The notes beneath the pieces were generated by a model. It did no database searches. It was not told the origin of the DNA and was given only the letters and a program-made list of their open reading frames with translations. Made by a program: the position numbers and the translations under genes. 64,000 bases of DNA from the NCBI GenBank assembly GCA_015493615.1, contig WGCV01000022.1:1-64000 (forward strand), given 5' to 3'. This document shows, one piece after another, positions 43,486-52,069 of the stretch. Source of the stretch: Melioribacteraceae bacterium. GTDB lineage: Bacteria; Bacteroidota; Ignavibacteria; Ignavibacteriales; Melioribacteraceae. Each line of letters begins with the position of its first letter. Within the stretch, counting starts at the first letter, position 1.

Positions 43486-44649
43486 ATGAATAATTTTATA
43501 ATTATAGTTTTGGACGGCGTCGGAGCGGGCGAAGCTCCGGACGCAGATAAATACGGAGACGCCGGAAGCAACACTTTGGGCAATATTGATAAATTTGTCG
43601 GCGGACTTCAGCTTCCGAATCTCGGAAAATTCGGGCTTGGGAATATACTTCCGCTGCAAGGCGTTCCACCGGAAACCGCGCCGCTTGCTTCGTACGGAAA
43701 GATGAGGGAAGTTTCAACCGGAAAAGATTCCACAAGCGGTCATTGGGAAATCGGCGGACTGAAAGTTGAGATAGATTTTCCCTACTACCCCGGCGGATTC
43801 CCGGAAGAAATAATTAATCTTTTTCTAAAAAAAACCGGACTTAAAGGAGTTCTCGGAAATAAGCCCGCGTCCGGAACCGAGATAATTAAAGAACTCGGAG
43901 ATGAGCATGTTAAAACCGGATTCCCGATTGTTTACACTTCCGCCGATTCTGTTTTTCAGATTGCCGCGCACGAGGAAGTAATTCCGTTAGAAAGACTTTA
44001 CGAGATTTGCGAGATTGCCAGGAACGAAGTTCTGGTCGGGAAAAATTCTGTGGGCAGAGTAATTGCCCGTCCGTTTGTCGGGACATCGGAAAATTACACG
44101 CGGACTACTAACCGCCGTGATTTTTCAATCGATCCGCCGAGCGACACGATTTTGGATTACGCACAGAAAAGCGGAATTGAAACCGTAGCGATTGGGAAGA
44201 TTAACGACTTGTTTGCCCACCGCGGAATTTCATTCGGCATTAAAACAAAATCGAACGCCGAAGGAATTGAAGCCACAATAAAAATGAGCAAAGAGAAAAA
44301 AAGCGCGTTTATTTTTACTAATCTTGTTGATTTTGACGTTTACTACGGACACCGGGACGACCCGGTCGGTTTTCATAAAGCGCTGCAGGAATTTGACGCA
44401 AAACTCCCGGAGATTGTTGAAACGCTTGACGAATCCGACGCGCTTGTGCTGACTGCCGATCACGGCAACGACCCGACTACGCCCAGCACCGATCATTCGC
44501 GCGAATATGTTCCGCTCCTTTATTACAGAAAAGGAAAACCCGGGAAAGATTTAGGCACGCGCGAAACTTTTTCGGATGTCGCTCAGACTGTCGCTCATTT
44601 TTTTAAGATAAATAACGATTTGCAAGGAATCAGTTTCCTGTATGGATAA
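43486..44649 (+). CDS. deoB: Phosphopentomutase
   Basis: Interconverts ribose-1-/deoxyribose-1-phosphate and the 5-phosphates in nucleoside breakdown. It has 387 residues of the alkaline-phosphatase superfamily. The metal site at the start is [20 protein letters not shown], the phospho-acceptor region [10 protein letters not shown] and the late metal site [20 protein letters not shown]. First gene of a tightly packed string; its 3' end overlaps the next small gene by 8 nt. Confidence 0.96.
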   Translation: MNNFIIIVLDGVGAGEAPDADKYGDAGSNTLGNIDKFVGGLQLPNLGKFGLGNILPLQGVPPETAPLASYGKMREVSTGKDSTSGHWEIGGLKVEIDFPYYPGGFPEEIINLFLKKTGLKGVLGNKPASGTEIIKELGDEHVKTGFPIVYTSADSVFQIAAHEEVIPLERLYEICEIARNEVLVGKNSVGRVIARPFVGTSENYTRTTNRRDFSIDPPSDTILDYAQKSGIETVAIGKINDLFAHRGISFGIKTKSNAEGIEATIKMSKEKKSAFIFTNLVDFDVYYGHRDDPVGFHKALQEFDAKLPEIVETLDESDALVLTADHGNDPTTPSTDHSREYVPLLYYRKGKPGKDLGTRETFSDVAQTVAHFFKINNDLQGISFLYG

Positions 44650-44785
44650 AACGGAAATCAAAAATATAATTGTGGAAAAGCAAAAGCTCCCCGAAGATGT
44701 GGTTGAGAAATTTCTTAAAACAAAGGGGAAATTGAAAGTTACTCCGGAGATAAAGAAGATAATTGAAGAAATTGAAAAAAATTGA
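44642..44785 (+). CDS. Small 47-aa hypothetical protein, possible antitoxin
   Basis: ATG at 44642 lies inside the deoB end and the frame closes with TGA at 44783-44785. The product is highly charged and helical in pattern ([20 protein letters not shown] to its C-terminal [10 protein letters not shown]). It overlaps deoB by 8 nt and the following PIN-like gene by 23 nt, so it is most likely translated in coupling with both. I recognise no domain. A small acidic/basic protein directly overlapping a PIN protein suggests an antitoxin-like partner, but no ribbon-helix-helix or AbrB motif is visible. Confidence 0.6.
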   Translation: MDKTEIKNIIVEKQKLPEDVVEKFLKTKGKLKVTPEIKKIIEEIEKN

Positions 44786-45164
44786 GTTTTTATCGGAAAC
44801 CGATATTATTATCGAACATCTAACAATGGCGCAAACGGAAGAACTTTCCGCATTGGAACTGGCGATGACAAAAGGCGTTCTTTACACTACTGTTCTTAAC
44901 GCTGCGGAGATTAAACTTCTTGCCGCGGATTCCGATAATGAAAAATGCATTAATGATATTCTTTCTTCGCTGCATATTCTCGGATTGCATTACAGATATT
45001 CGGCGTATGTAAATGAGTTTTATCCCGTTATGAAGAATGTGCGCGACGCTTTGTTTTGCGTTACGGCAAAAATTAACAAATTGCCCATTTTAACGGACAA
45101 GCCCGAAAAATTTATAGATACGGGATTGCAGGTTTTAACAACAGAAGATTTGAGGAAGTTATGA
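44763..45164 (+). CDS. PIN-domain-like protein
   Basis: A 133-residue protein with the acid pattern of PIN ribonucleases: D14 (SETDIIIEHL), E49 (TTVLNAAEIKLL), D95 (MKNVRDALFCVTAK) and D112 (LPILTDKPEKF). VapC toxins have this size and arrangement. The start is TTG; a second in-frame TTG three codons later is possible. It overlaps the 47-aa gene by 23 nt and the first EutN/CcmL gene by 4 nt (ATGA). Whether it is an active toxin or a structural relative cannot be told here. Confidence 0.75.
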   Translation: MKKLKKIEFLSETDIIIEHLTMAQTEELSALELAMTKGVLYTTVLNAAEIKLLAADSDNEKCINDILSSLHILGLHYRYSAYVNEFYPVMKNVRDALFCVTAKINKLPILTDKPEKFIDTGLQVLTTEDLRKL

Positions 45165-45460
45165 TATTAGGACGAGTTATCGGAACGGTTTGGTCAACGA
45201 GAAAAGATGAAAAACTCGTCGGATCAAAATTTTTAATTGTCCGCCAGCTTAATCTGGATTACACTCCGAAAAACAGTTTTGTCGTCGCCGTTGATTCTGT
45301 TGGCGCGGGAGTTGGCGAGGTTGTTTTATTCGCTCAGGGAAGTTCGGCGCGCCAAACAACCTTAACAAAAAATAAACCCGTTGACGCTGTGATTATGGCA
45401 ATAGTCGATAAGCTCGATATTTCCGTAAAGGATAAAGAAAAGGAAGTTGCGGCGGAATGA
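45161..45460 (+). CDS. EutN/CcmL-family microcompartment vertex protein (BMC-P) 1
   Basis: Pentameric proteins of this family cap the vertices of bacterial microcompartments. It has 99 residues; the family core is clear: MILGRVIGTVWSTRKDEKLV, VAVDSVGAGVGEVVLFAQGS and the late VDAVIMAIVDKL. A short Lys/Glu tail follows. It starts in an ATGA overlap with the PIN-like gene and ends in an ATGA overlap with a second EutN/CcmL gene. No hexamer shell (BMC-H/T) or core enzyme gene is present nearby. Confidence 0.93.
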   Translation: MILGRVIGTVWSTRKDEKLVGSKFLIVRQLNLDYTPKNSFVVAVDSVGAGVGEVVLFAQGSSARQTTLTKNKPVDAVIMAIVDKLDISVKDKEKEVAAE

Positions 45461-45729
45461 ATCTCGGGCGCGTAATAGGAACAATTTGGGCGACAAAAAA
45501 GTATGAAGCGTTAGAACATCAGAAGATGCAGCTGCTTCAGCCCTTAAAATTTAATTTGGAAAAAGACGGCGACCCGATAATTGTTGTCGATACAATCGGC
45601 GCGGGGCCCGGCGAAGTGGTTTTTTATATAACATCCAGCGAAGCAGTAATACCGATGGACGTCGATATGGCTCCCGTAGATGCGGCAATTGTTGGGATAG
45701 TTGACAGCATAAATATTGAAAATAATTAG
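45457..45729 (+). CDS. EutN/CcmL-family microcompartment vertex protein (BMC-P) 2
   Basis: Second pentamer-type protein, 90 residues (MNLGRVIGTIWATKKYEALE, VDTIGAGPGEVVFYITSSEA, VDAAIVGIVDSI). It is clearly paralogous to the preceding gene yet divergent, so the pair may form mixed pentamers or alternative vertices. Four-base overlap upstream; 9 bases to the sigma factor downstream. Confidence 0.93.
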   Translation: MNLGRVIGTIWATKKYEALEHQKMQLLQPLKFNLEKDGDPIIVVDTIGAGPGEVVFYITSSEAVIPMDVDMAPVDAAIVGIVDSINIENN

Positions 45730-45738
45730 GAGGTAACT

Positions 45739-46593
45739 TTGAAAATTACCAAGCAATTTACTAACCGTGAAAGTCAATCACTGGATAAGTATTTGCAAGA
45801 GATAGGGAAAGTGGATTTGTTGACTCCGGATCAAGAAATTGAATTGGCAATAAAAATAAAAAAGGGAGATCAGCGCGCGCTTGATCAGCTCGTTAAAGCA
45901 AATCTCCGTTTTGTGGTTAGCGTTGCTAAACAGTATCAAAACCAAGGTTTGTCCCTCGGTGATTTAATAAACGAAGGCAACCTCGGATTGATAAAAGCTG
46001 CAAAGCGTTTTGATGAAACAAGAGGCTTTAAGTTTATTTCTTATGCGGTTTGGTGGATTCGACAATCGATTCTGCAAGCGCTTGCCGAACAATCCCGTAT
46101 TGTTCGTCTTCCGCTGAACAGAGTCGGTGCGTTAAATAAAATCGGGAAAGCGTACAGCAATCTGGAACAGGAGTTTGAACGGGAACCGAGCGCAAGCGAA
46201 CTTGCAAAAGAACTCGATATGGATCCGAGCGAAGTGGCGGATACGCTGAAGATTTCCGGCAGACATGTTTCGATGGACGCTCCTTTTGCGCAGGGCGAGG
46301 ATAATCGTCTGCTCGACGTTTTAACAAACGACAAACAGCCGCCGCCCGATCAGAAGTTGATGGAAGATTCGCTCCGGAATGAAATTGAAAGAGCGCTTTC
46401 GACATTGACCGAAAGGGAAGGAGAAGTAATTAAACTTTACTTCGGATTAAATAAGGAACACTCTTTAACGCTTGAAGAAATCGGTGAAAAATTTAATCTT
46501 ACGCGTGAAAGAGTAAGACAAATTAAGGAAAAAGCAATCCGCAGACTGCGGCACGCTTCAAGGAGCAAGAACTTAAGAGCTTACTTGGGCTAA
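45739..46593 (+). CDS. rpoD: Primary-type RNA polymerase sigma-70 factor (RpoD/SigA)
   Basis: Promoter recognition subunit, 284 residues. It has region 1.2 ([20 protein letters not shown]), region 2 with the core-binding and -10 helix ([39 protein letters not shown]), region 3, and region 4 with the -35 HTH ([20 protein letters not shown]). Region 1.1 is absent, as is usual for the housekeeping sigma of the Bacteroidota/Chlorobiota group. TTG start behind a perfect AGGAGGT. It is the sixth gene of the deoB string, an unusual location. Confidence 0.93.
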   Translation: MKITKQFTNRESQSLDKYLQEIGKVDLLTPDQEIELAIKIKKGDQRALDQLVKANLRFVVSVAKQYQNQGLSLGDLINEGNLGLIKAAKRFDETRGFKFISYAVWWIRQSILQALAEQSRIVRLPLNRVGALNKIGKAYSNLEQEFEREPSASELAKELDMDPSEVADTLKISGRHVSMDAPFAQGEDNRLLDVLTNDKQPPPDQKLMEDSLRNEIERALSTLTEREGEVIKLYFGLNKEHSLTLEEIGEKFNLTRERVRQIKEKAIRRLRHASRSKNLRAYLG

Positions 46594-46594
46594 A

Positions 46595-47290
46595 ATGCTC
46601 AAAATAGCATTAAGATATTTTCTGGGAGGAATTATTCTCGCGCTTATAGCGGGAGGATGTTCCTCCTCTTCATATCAATCGAGATACGACAAAAAAACTC
46701 CACCGCAAGAAAAACCCGCAAAAAAAGTCCGGTTCTCATCGGAAAACGATTACGTAACAGAGAAGAAAGAAGATACGGCGGTTAAACATTATTCCAATCC
46801 GGCGAACGGCAGCTCCGAATTTGATGAAGAACCTGTTGAAGAATATAAAATTGACGTTAAGTCGTTTGCCAAAAAATTTAATCACATTAAGGAGATGAGC
46901 GCGGCTCTTACTCCTCGCGAAAAACTTCTTTTTGAAGTGATTAAGTATGTTGAAACGCCTTACCAGTACGGAGGAAATTCTCTTAACGGAATCGACTGTT
47001 CGGCGTTTACGCAGAATGCTTTTGCGCACGCGCTTAATGCTAAACTTCCGAGAACCGCAAAGGAGCAGTTCGAAATGGGAACGGATGTGCCGGATATTGA
47101 ATCGCTTAAGTTCGGGGACTTAATTTTTTTCAATACAACTGCGAGAAGCTATCCGGGGCATGTGGGAATTTATTTGGGAAATTATCTTTTTGTACATGCA
47201 AGTCAGTCGAAGGGCGTTAAAATCTCATCATTAAAAAGCGCATACTACCGCACAAGGTTTATCGAAGGAAGGAGAATTTACAAGTTTTGA
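46595..47290 (+). CDS. NlpC/P60 peptidoglycan hydrolase, lipoprotein
   Basis: Cell-wall endopeptidase anchored as a lipoprotein. It has 231 residues: signal peptide with lipobox IAGGC (Cys22), a Ser/Lys-rich linker to about residue 105, then the NlpC/P60 domain. The catalytic Cys135 is in GIDCSAFTQNAF, the first His in PGHVGIYLG and a further His in FVHAS. It begins one base after the sigma-factor stop. Confidence 0.93.
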   Translation: MLKIALRYFLGGIILALIAGGCSSSSYQSRYDKKTPPQEKPAKKVRFSSENDYVTEKKEDTAVKHYSNPANGSSEFDEEPVEEYKIDVKSFAKKFNHIKEMSAALTPREKLLFEVIKYVETPYQYGGNSLNGIDCSAFTQNAFAHALNAKLPRTAKEQFEMGTDVPDIESLKFGDLIFFNTTARSYPGHVGIYLGNYLFVHASQSKGVKISSLKSAYYRTRFIEGRRIYKF

Positions 47291-47299
47291 TATATAAGG

Positions 47300-47448
47300 A
47301 GGCTTTGCATAACCCCTTTTCGTCATTGCGAACTCCGATGTTTTTTATCGGAGTGTGGCAATCTTCCATATTTTGGATGGTTCTTTTGAGATAAAACTCC
47401 TCAAAATAACTTAACTATAATTTTTTTGAGGTTATGCAAAGGCTTCTA
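47300..47448. mobile_element. MITE-like element, copy A
   Basis: About 149 bp bounded by AGGCTTTGCATAACC on the left and GGTTATGCAAAGGCTTCTA on the right, which are inverted copies. The interior carries a second hairpin (ACTCCGAT / ATCGGAGT) with CGTCATTGCGA next to it, and no gene. It shares its ends with the copies at 48911 and 59915 but has a different interior. Confidence 0.75.
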
Positions 47449-47530
47449 CAAAATTCTTCTAAAAAAAATGCTTGGATATTTCATTTAAAAAGATTTCATT
47501 TGATTTACTTTTTTGGAGAAATAAATTAAT

Positions 47531-48349
47531 ATGAAAAAATTAATATTAGTTTTAATGGTTTTAAGCGCGGTCAATATTTTCGGACAAGTTTCGGGAATTT
47601 CCGCTTCAAAGCTTTCCAATTATTGTACCGATCCTGTTCCGCAGAATACTTTTGAATTTGAGCCATCAATATATATTAATTTTTCCGAAGGTTATTATAT
47701 TTCAAGTTCACGGTTTAATTCTTTTCTTCCCGGTAAAGATAGTCTTAATACGGCATCCGATTTGTTTTTCAGGTTTACTTACGGAGCGGCAAAAAATCTT
47801 GAAATAGGATTTACCGTACCCTCCTCGATGAGCAATATAGGATTTGGCGCGAAATATAAAATTCCTTATTCATTTGATAAAAACACATCATTCGGCGCTT
47901 TGGCGGGATTGAATCTCCCTTTGGGCAACAGAGGATACAGGTTATCGGGAAAAAGCGATGTGAGCGAACTTTTCACTTATGGAGTAGCCGGAGGATTAAT
48001 AATTTCGCACTTTTTTACCGATGATTTTTCGGTTGATATTAATGCCGTCGCGCAGAAAAATTTCCCTTCCTGCACGGCTTCGGATTTTAATTCTTCCGGA
48101 ATTTTTGCCGGAGCGGATTTCGGATATTACTTCGTTAAAGGCATTCAGGCGATAATCGGATTTAATTACTCAGCGTTAAGTTTTAACGCTCCCGATTTAG
48201 ACCAAAGCTCGCTTCTGCTTAATGCCGGCGTTACTATTGAGCGGGCGAAAGATTTTATTATCGTGTTGAATACGCCGGTAACAATTTTCGGAGAGAATGT
48301 TGACAAAACCTACGGATTCGGTTTTGCGCTGACAACTGCACTCCACTAA
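47531..48349 (+). CDS. Putative outer-membrane beta-barrel protein
   Basis: A 272-residue secreted protein of unknown function. The N-terminus is a Sec signal peptide (MKKLILVLMVLSAVNIFGQ, cleavage after Gln19 region). The rest alternates short Gly/aromatic-rich beta stretches such as FRFTYGAAKNLEIGFTVPS, GAKYKIPYSF and FGALAGLNLPLG, and ends in FGFALTTALH, a pattern of small transporter-like beta barrels. No specific family is recognised. It stands alone, 82 bases after element copy A, with the ribosome-binding site TTGGAG. Confidence 0.7.
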   Translation: MKKLILVLMVLSAVNIFGQVSGISASKLSNYCTDPVPQNTFEFEPSIYINFSEGYYISSSRFNSFLPGKDSLNTASDLFFRFTYGAAKNLEIGFTVPSSMSNIGFGAKYKIPYSFDKNTSFGALAGLNLPLGNRGYRLSGKSDVSELFTYGVAGGLIISHFFTDDFSVDINAVAQKNFPSCTASDFNSSGIFAGADFGYYFVKGIQAIIGFNYSALSFNAPDLDQSSLLLNAGVTIERAKDFIIVLNTPVTIFGENVDKTYGFGFALTTALH

Positions 48350-48390
48350 GTTTTGTTAGAGTAAAGAGAATATTACGACCTTATCGGTAA

Positions 48391-48618
48391 AATTCCTGTT
48401 ATTTCCGGCAGAATTTACTGTCAGATGTTCTAAAGTCTTTTAATAATAAGGATTTCAGAGATTCTATTTCATATTCAACTTTTAATTCCTTTGAATCCGC
48501 CTTGTCCGAGTTAGAATATGCAAAAACGTATGATAATTATATAGGCGATATGCTTTGGGACTTGCTCCGTAGGAGCGATACAAAACAAATACGATATCTG
48601 ACACTTGGTAGAGAGTAG
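48391..48618 (+). pseudogene. Possible decayed gene fragment
   Basis: A 75-codon open frame without a usable start reads as plausible protein (NLLSDVLKSFNNKDFRDSIS, further on SALSELEYAKTYDNYIGDML). It runs into the inverted repeat at 48564, which supplies its last residues and stop. No family was recognised, and chance openness is possible. Confidence 0.3.
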
Positions 48619-48635
48619 TGTCGCTCCTACGGAGC
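48564..48635. repeat. 18-bp inverted repeat
   Basis: GCTCCGTAGGAGCGATAC (48564-48581) and GTGTCGCTCCTACGGAGC (48618-48635) are reverse complements with one mismatch; each arm contains a smaller palindrome (TCCGTAGGA-type). This is the style of dispersed extragenic palindromes. Confidence 0.75.
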
Positions 48636-48841
48636 TAATAGATAATGGCGCGCTCTTTATTACAAAGGTAACGCTCCTCAGGAGCTGCTTCCTTTTTATA
48701 GAATTTAAAACAACCTCTTTGATGTGTTGACACGAGACACAATCTGACCGGATGGAGTATGAAATAATATCTAATTCTATTATCTTATCTATGGTTTATG
48801 TCCTTGAAACCTTATCGGTATATTTATGTTTGTTTTTTCGC

Positions 48842-48857
48842 AGATTGCAAGCAATCT
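48842..48857. repeat. Short palindrome, REP-like
   Basis: AGATTGCAAGCAATCT is a perfect 7-bp stem with a 2-base centre, embedded in CGC...ACGC context. Confidence 0.5.
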
Positions 48858-48910
48858 ACGCTACAGAAAACGTTTTGATATTCGAGTTTTTGGAGCGGAA
48901 GAATTTCTAA

Positions 48911-49085
48911 TAGAAGGCTTTGCATGACCCCGTAAAATGTCATTCTGAATGGAGCGAAGCGAAATGAAGAATCTCAAAACCGGTAATTATACCGAATTTA
49001 GAGATATTTCGGGCGGTTTCCACTCCTCCGCCTTGGCGGATTGGCGGACTCAATATGACAAATTTAGGTTAAGCAAAGCCTTCTA
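48911..49085. mobile_element. MITE-like element, copy B
   Basis: A 175-bp element with ends TAGAAGGCTTTGCATGACC and GGTTAAGCAAAGCCTTCTA (inverted, two mismatches). The interior contains GTCATTCTGA / TCAATATGAC and CTCCGCCTTGGCGGA palindromes and no gene. About three quarters of it matches copy C at 59915-60075 almost exactly. Confidence 0.8.
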
Positions 49086-49118
49086 ATAATAATTTACGGA
49101 CAAATAATCCGCTTGTTT

Positions 49119-51920
49119 CTACGCGCTTGCCTTAATCGCCTCCAATATTTTGCTTCTGAACTCCGATAAATCCACCGGCTTGGAAAATACATGCTTAACT
49201 CCCTGAGTCTTCAGCATCGTCGCTTCTTTCGGTGAAATTTTTCGCGTCAGAACAATAACGGATGGTTTGATTTTTTTCTCGTTTGTTTTCAGAAACTCGA
49301 GCAAATTAAATATCGAATAATTTTCAATGTTGGTTTCGGACAAAATCAAGACCGGGGCTTTTTCCGAAATTATCCGTTCGATCTCCTCTTTTTCCTTTGC
49401 CGTTTCAATAATAAATTCTGGAAAAAGTGATTTGATTAACTTTGAGTAAAGAAGCAAATCGGTTTGGTTTTCATCCGTAAGCAATATTAAGGATGAAGAA
49501 ATCGGAATGGTAAAAATAAACTTCGTCCCTTCTCCCAGTTTACTCTCAACTTTTATTTCGCCTCTGTGCTTTTTGATTATTTCGGAAACAAGGGAAAGAC
49601 CCAGCCCCGTGCCTTTTTCGCCCGCCGTTCCGAGATTTGTAAATTTGGAATCGGGACGGAAAAGTTTGGGAATATCCTCCTCGCGGATCCCCGTTCCGGT
49701 ATCAGCGATAGTAACCTCAATTACATTCGAGTTCTCCGGTTTTCTTGCTGTTATGGAAATCGAATCGCCCGCTTTAGTGAATTTAATCGCGTTTCCGAGC
49801 AAATTATTAAAGACTTGTGAAAGGAGATTTTTATCTGCGTGTACAAAATAATTTCTGTCGATTTCAGATGAGAGATTAACTCCTTTTTTCATTGCAGTTC
49901 CCTGCAGCATCGCGAGCGAATTTTGCGCGACTTCCGAGAGAGAAAGCTTTTCCGGATTGAATTGAATTCTTCCGGTTTGGAGGCGCGTCCAATCAAGAAG
50001 CGAATTTACCAGTTTCAGCATTGTGTTGGACGAATCCTGAATGTACTGAATGTACTCCCTTCTTTTTTCTTCAGGCAGAGTGTTGTCGTTAAGAAGCAAA
50101 TCCGTAAAACCGAGCACCGAGCTGAAAGGCGTGCGCAAATCGTGCGAAATAATCGAGACGAATCTGTCCTTAGCGTTGTTCATCGCTTCTAATTCATCAA
50201 CTTTTTGCTTCAGTTCTTCCTGACGGCTCATCAGCGAAGTAACGTCTTCCAACGATGCAAAAATTTCAACGGCGTTCCCTTCGGAATCCCGCTTTACTTT
50301 GATGATTTCGCGCAGCCAAATTATTTTGCGGTTTTTGGTTATTACGCGGAAGAGCAATTCTTTTTCGGATAATGCTTTGTTTGAATAAAATAAGCGCAAT
50401 TCACGGATTAGCTCTTTTTTGTCGTTGGGATGTATTAACTTTAGCCACAACTTGGGATTGCGGTTCAGTTCGCCGGATGAATAACCGATTATTTTTTCGC
50501 TGTTGTCCGAGTAAACGGGCGGAGTAAATCTTCCGTTTATTTTTTTTGATTGCCAGAAAAACTCGGTTATGTTTTCCGCCAAATCATTATATCTTTTCTC
50601 TAATTCTTCCGATTTTATCTTTTCTTTAATTCGTTCCGTCTCATCCGAAATGCCGAGATAGTAGCCGTCGCTTCCTTTTACAACATGTCCGAAGAAAACT
50701 CTGCCGTTTCTGTCGAAGGAAAATGAGGACTCGGTTGGAGGAAAAAGTTCATCATGGTTTACGGGAATTACTTTTTCGATGCCGCTTTTTTTATCTCCGA
50801 AGATTTCTTCTGCAAGAAGATGATTTTCACTCAGCTCAAGTAATTCCCCTTTGGTATTATATTTTATGATGATGTTTTTTCTGTAAAAGAGCTTTTTCAG
50901 AACATTAAGTTTTTCCCCTAATTTTTCAATTTCGTTTTTCGGTTCCGTAATATCGAAGAACTCGGCGAGAAGAAGGGAACTGCTTTTGTCAAACTTTTTT
51001 AATTGAACCTTAAATTGTTTTCCTGAGACTTTAATTTCAATTTTGCGAACGGCGTCAATATCAGTGGAGAATAACACCTCCGAAATTAATTCGTTTGTTA
51101 TTTCAGGAACAATCCGCTCAATTTTACTTTTCTTCGCGGTGTTTTTCCCAAAAAGGGAAGAAACAGAACTGTTGGCAAACTCAATTCCCCCCTCAGAATT
51201 AATCAGAAAAACCGGAAAATAAACCGAATTTAGTACCGAGTGTGAAAGCTGAGCCGCCTTGAGCCGGTTCTTCAGATTTTTCTTTTCGCTAACTTCAGCA
51301 GTAACGTTTTTCAGCGAGATAAAAATCAGCTCGTTTCCTTTATCTTTTAAGATTACAGGCTTGTAAGCGATATTAAAGTATTCTCCTTTCTCCGATTCGA
51401 TTAAAAAGTTGTTTTCCTTAATTGCTTTTATTATCGCTTCTCCCGGGATTATTGCCTCGAATTCCGTGTTTGAAGAGTAAATAATTTTGCCTTCTTTATC
51501 GGCGAGGCAGTAAAAATCGGAAACCGCGGAAATAGCGTCTTTAAATTGTTTCGTTCGGAGAATGCTCTCCTCGTGCGTTTCCGCCGCAACAATCAAATCC
51601 TCGAAAAGGAGAAGCGCGCCGGTAAATTTACCCTCTTCGCTAACGGGAACTCCTTTAACTATTACGGATAAAAACTTTCCGAGAATCTTTTTGTCGAATT
51701 CAATTTCCTTTTCGAAAGGAATTAATTTCTTAAGATTTTCTATTTCTTCCTCGAGTCCGGCGGAAATAGCTTTTATTTCGTTTACCGGACTGTTTAAAAG
51801 ACCATCTTTACTGAGACGAAAAAATCTCTCGAACTGGAAAAAAGTGTCGTTAACGAAAACGATGTTCAAATTTTCGTCAAGTGTAATAATGCCGACCGGT
51901 AGTTTATCTAATATATTCAA
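49119..51920 (-). CDS. Multi-PAS hybrid histidine kinase with a degenerate receiver domain
   Basis: Cytoplasmic two-component sensor kinase, 933 residues without membrane spans. Four or five PAS-like domains occupy about residues 1-560; the last is the clearest (FWQSKKINGRFTPPVYSDNS, then SLEDVT). The dimerisation domain carries phospho-acceptor H593 (SIISHDLRTPFSS); the ATPase domain shows NLLGNAIKFTKAGD, ADTGTGIREEDI and GTGLGLSLV. The C-terminal receiver-like domain (about 815-933) has Glu862 (LILSETNIEN) where the phosphorylated Asp should be, but retains the Thr (VIVLTRK) and Lys (FSKPVD) positions. The signal is unknown and no response regulator is adjacent. Confidence 0.9.
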   Translation of the reverse strand: MNILDKLPVGIITLDENLNIVFVNDTFFQFERFFRLSKDGLLNSPVNEIKAISAGLEEEIENLKKLIPFEKEIEFDKKILGKFLSVIVKGVPVSEEGKFTGALLLFEDLIVAAETHEESILRTKQFKDAISAVSDFYCLADKEGKIIYSSNTEFEAIIPGEAIIKAIKENNFLIESEKGEYFNIAYKPVILKDKGNELIFISLKNVTAEVSEKKNLKNRLKAAQLSHSVLNSVYFPVFLINSEGGIEFANSSVSSLFGKNTAKKSKIERIVPEITNELISEVLFSTDIDAVRKIEIKVSGKQFKVQLKKFDKSSSLLLAEFFDITEPKNEIEKLGEKLNVLKKLFYRKNIIIKYNTKGELLELSENHLLAEEIFGDKKSGIEKVIPVNHDELFPPTESSFSFDRNGRVFFGHVVKGSDGYYLGISDETERIKEKIKSEELEKRYNDLAENITEFFWQSKKINGRFTPPVYSDNSEKIIGYSSGELNRNPKLWLKLIHPNDKKELIRELRLFYSNKALSEKELLFRVITKNRKIIWLREIIKVKRDSEGNAVEIFASLEDVTSLMSRQEELKQKVDELEAMNNAKDRFVSIISHDLRTPFSSVLGFTDLLLNDNTLPEEKRREYIQYIQDSSNTMLKLVNSLLDWTRLQTGRIQFNPEKLSLSEVAQNSLAMLQGTAMKKGVNLSSEIDRNYFVHADKNLLSQVFNNLLGNAIKFTKAGDSISITARKPENSNVIEVTIADTGTGIREEDIPKLFRPDSKFTNLGTAGEKGTGLGLSLVSEIIKKHRGEIKVESKLGEGTKFIFTIPISSSLILLTDENQTDLLLYSKLIKSLFPEFIIETAKEKEEIERIISEKAPVLILSETNIENYSIFNLLEFLKTNEKKIKPSVIVLTRKISPKEATMLKTQGVKHVFSKPVDLSEFRSKILEAIKASA

Positions 51921-52069
51921 TTCTATGTTCTTCGTTTATTATAATATTCAATTGTTTTATGCAAATTTTGTTCCGAAAAATACCCTCCGGAAACGCCATT
52001 TTTTATCAATCTGAGTGCATCGAAATGAGATTTAGTATTAAAAACACACAGTTAAATAGTTGTTAGTAA

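Larger units (their letters stand above)
48350..49118. other. Repeat-rich intergenic region with a possible gene remnant
   Basis: No intact gene. It holds, in order, a coding-like fragment (48391-48618), an 18-bp inverted repeat (48564-48635), a short palindrome (48842-48857) and a full MITE-like element (48911-49085). The remaining sequence shows nothing I can name. Confidence 0.6.

Noticed and set aside
45161-45729. A complete bacterial microcompartment operon
   Set aside because: Only vertex-type proteins are present; no hexamer shell proteins, encapsulation peptides or core enzymes were found in the window, so the finding is restricted to orphan BMC-P genes.
49507-50192. Open frames on the plus strand opposite the histidine kinase
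   Set aside because: Antisense shadows of the kinase and ATPase domains, with no family motif.
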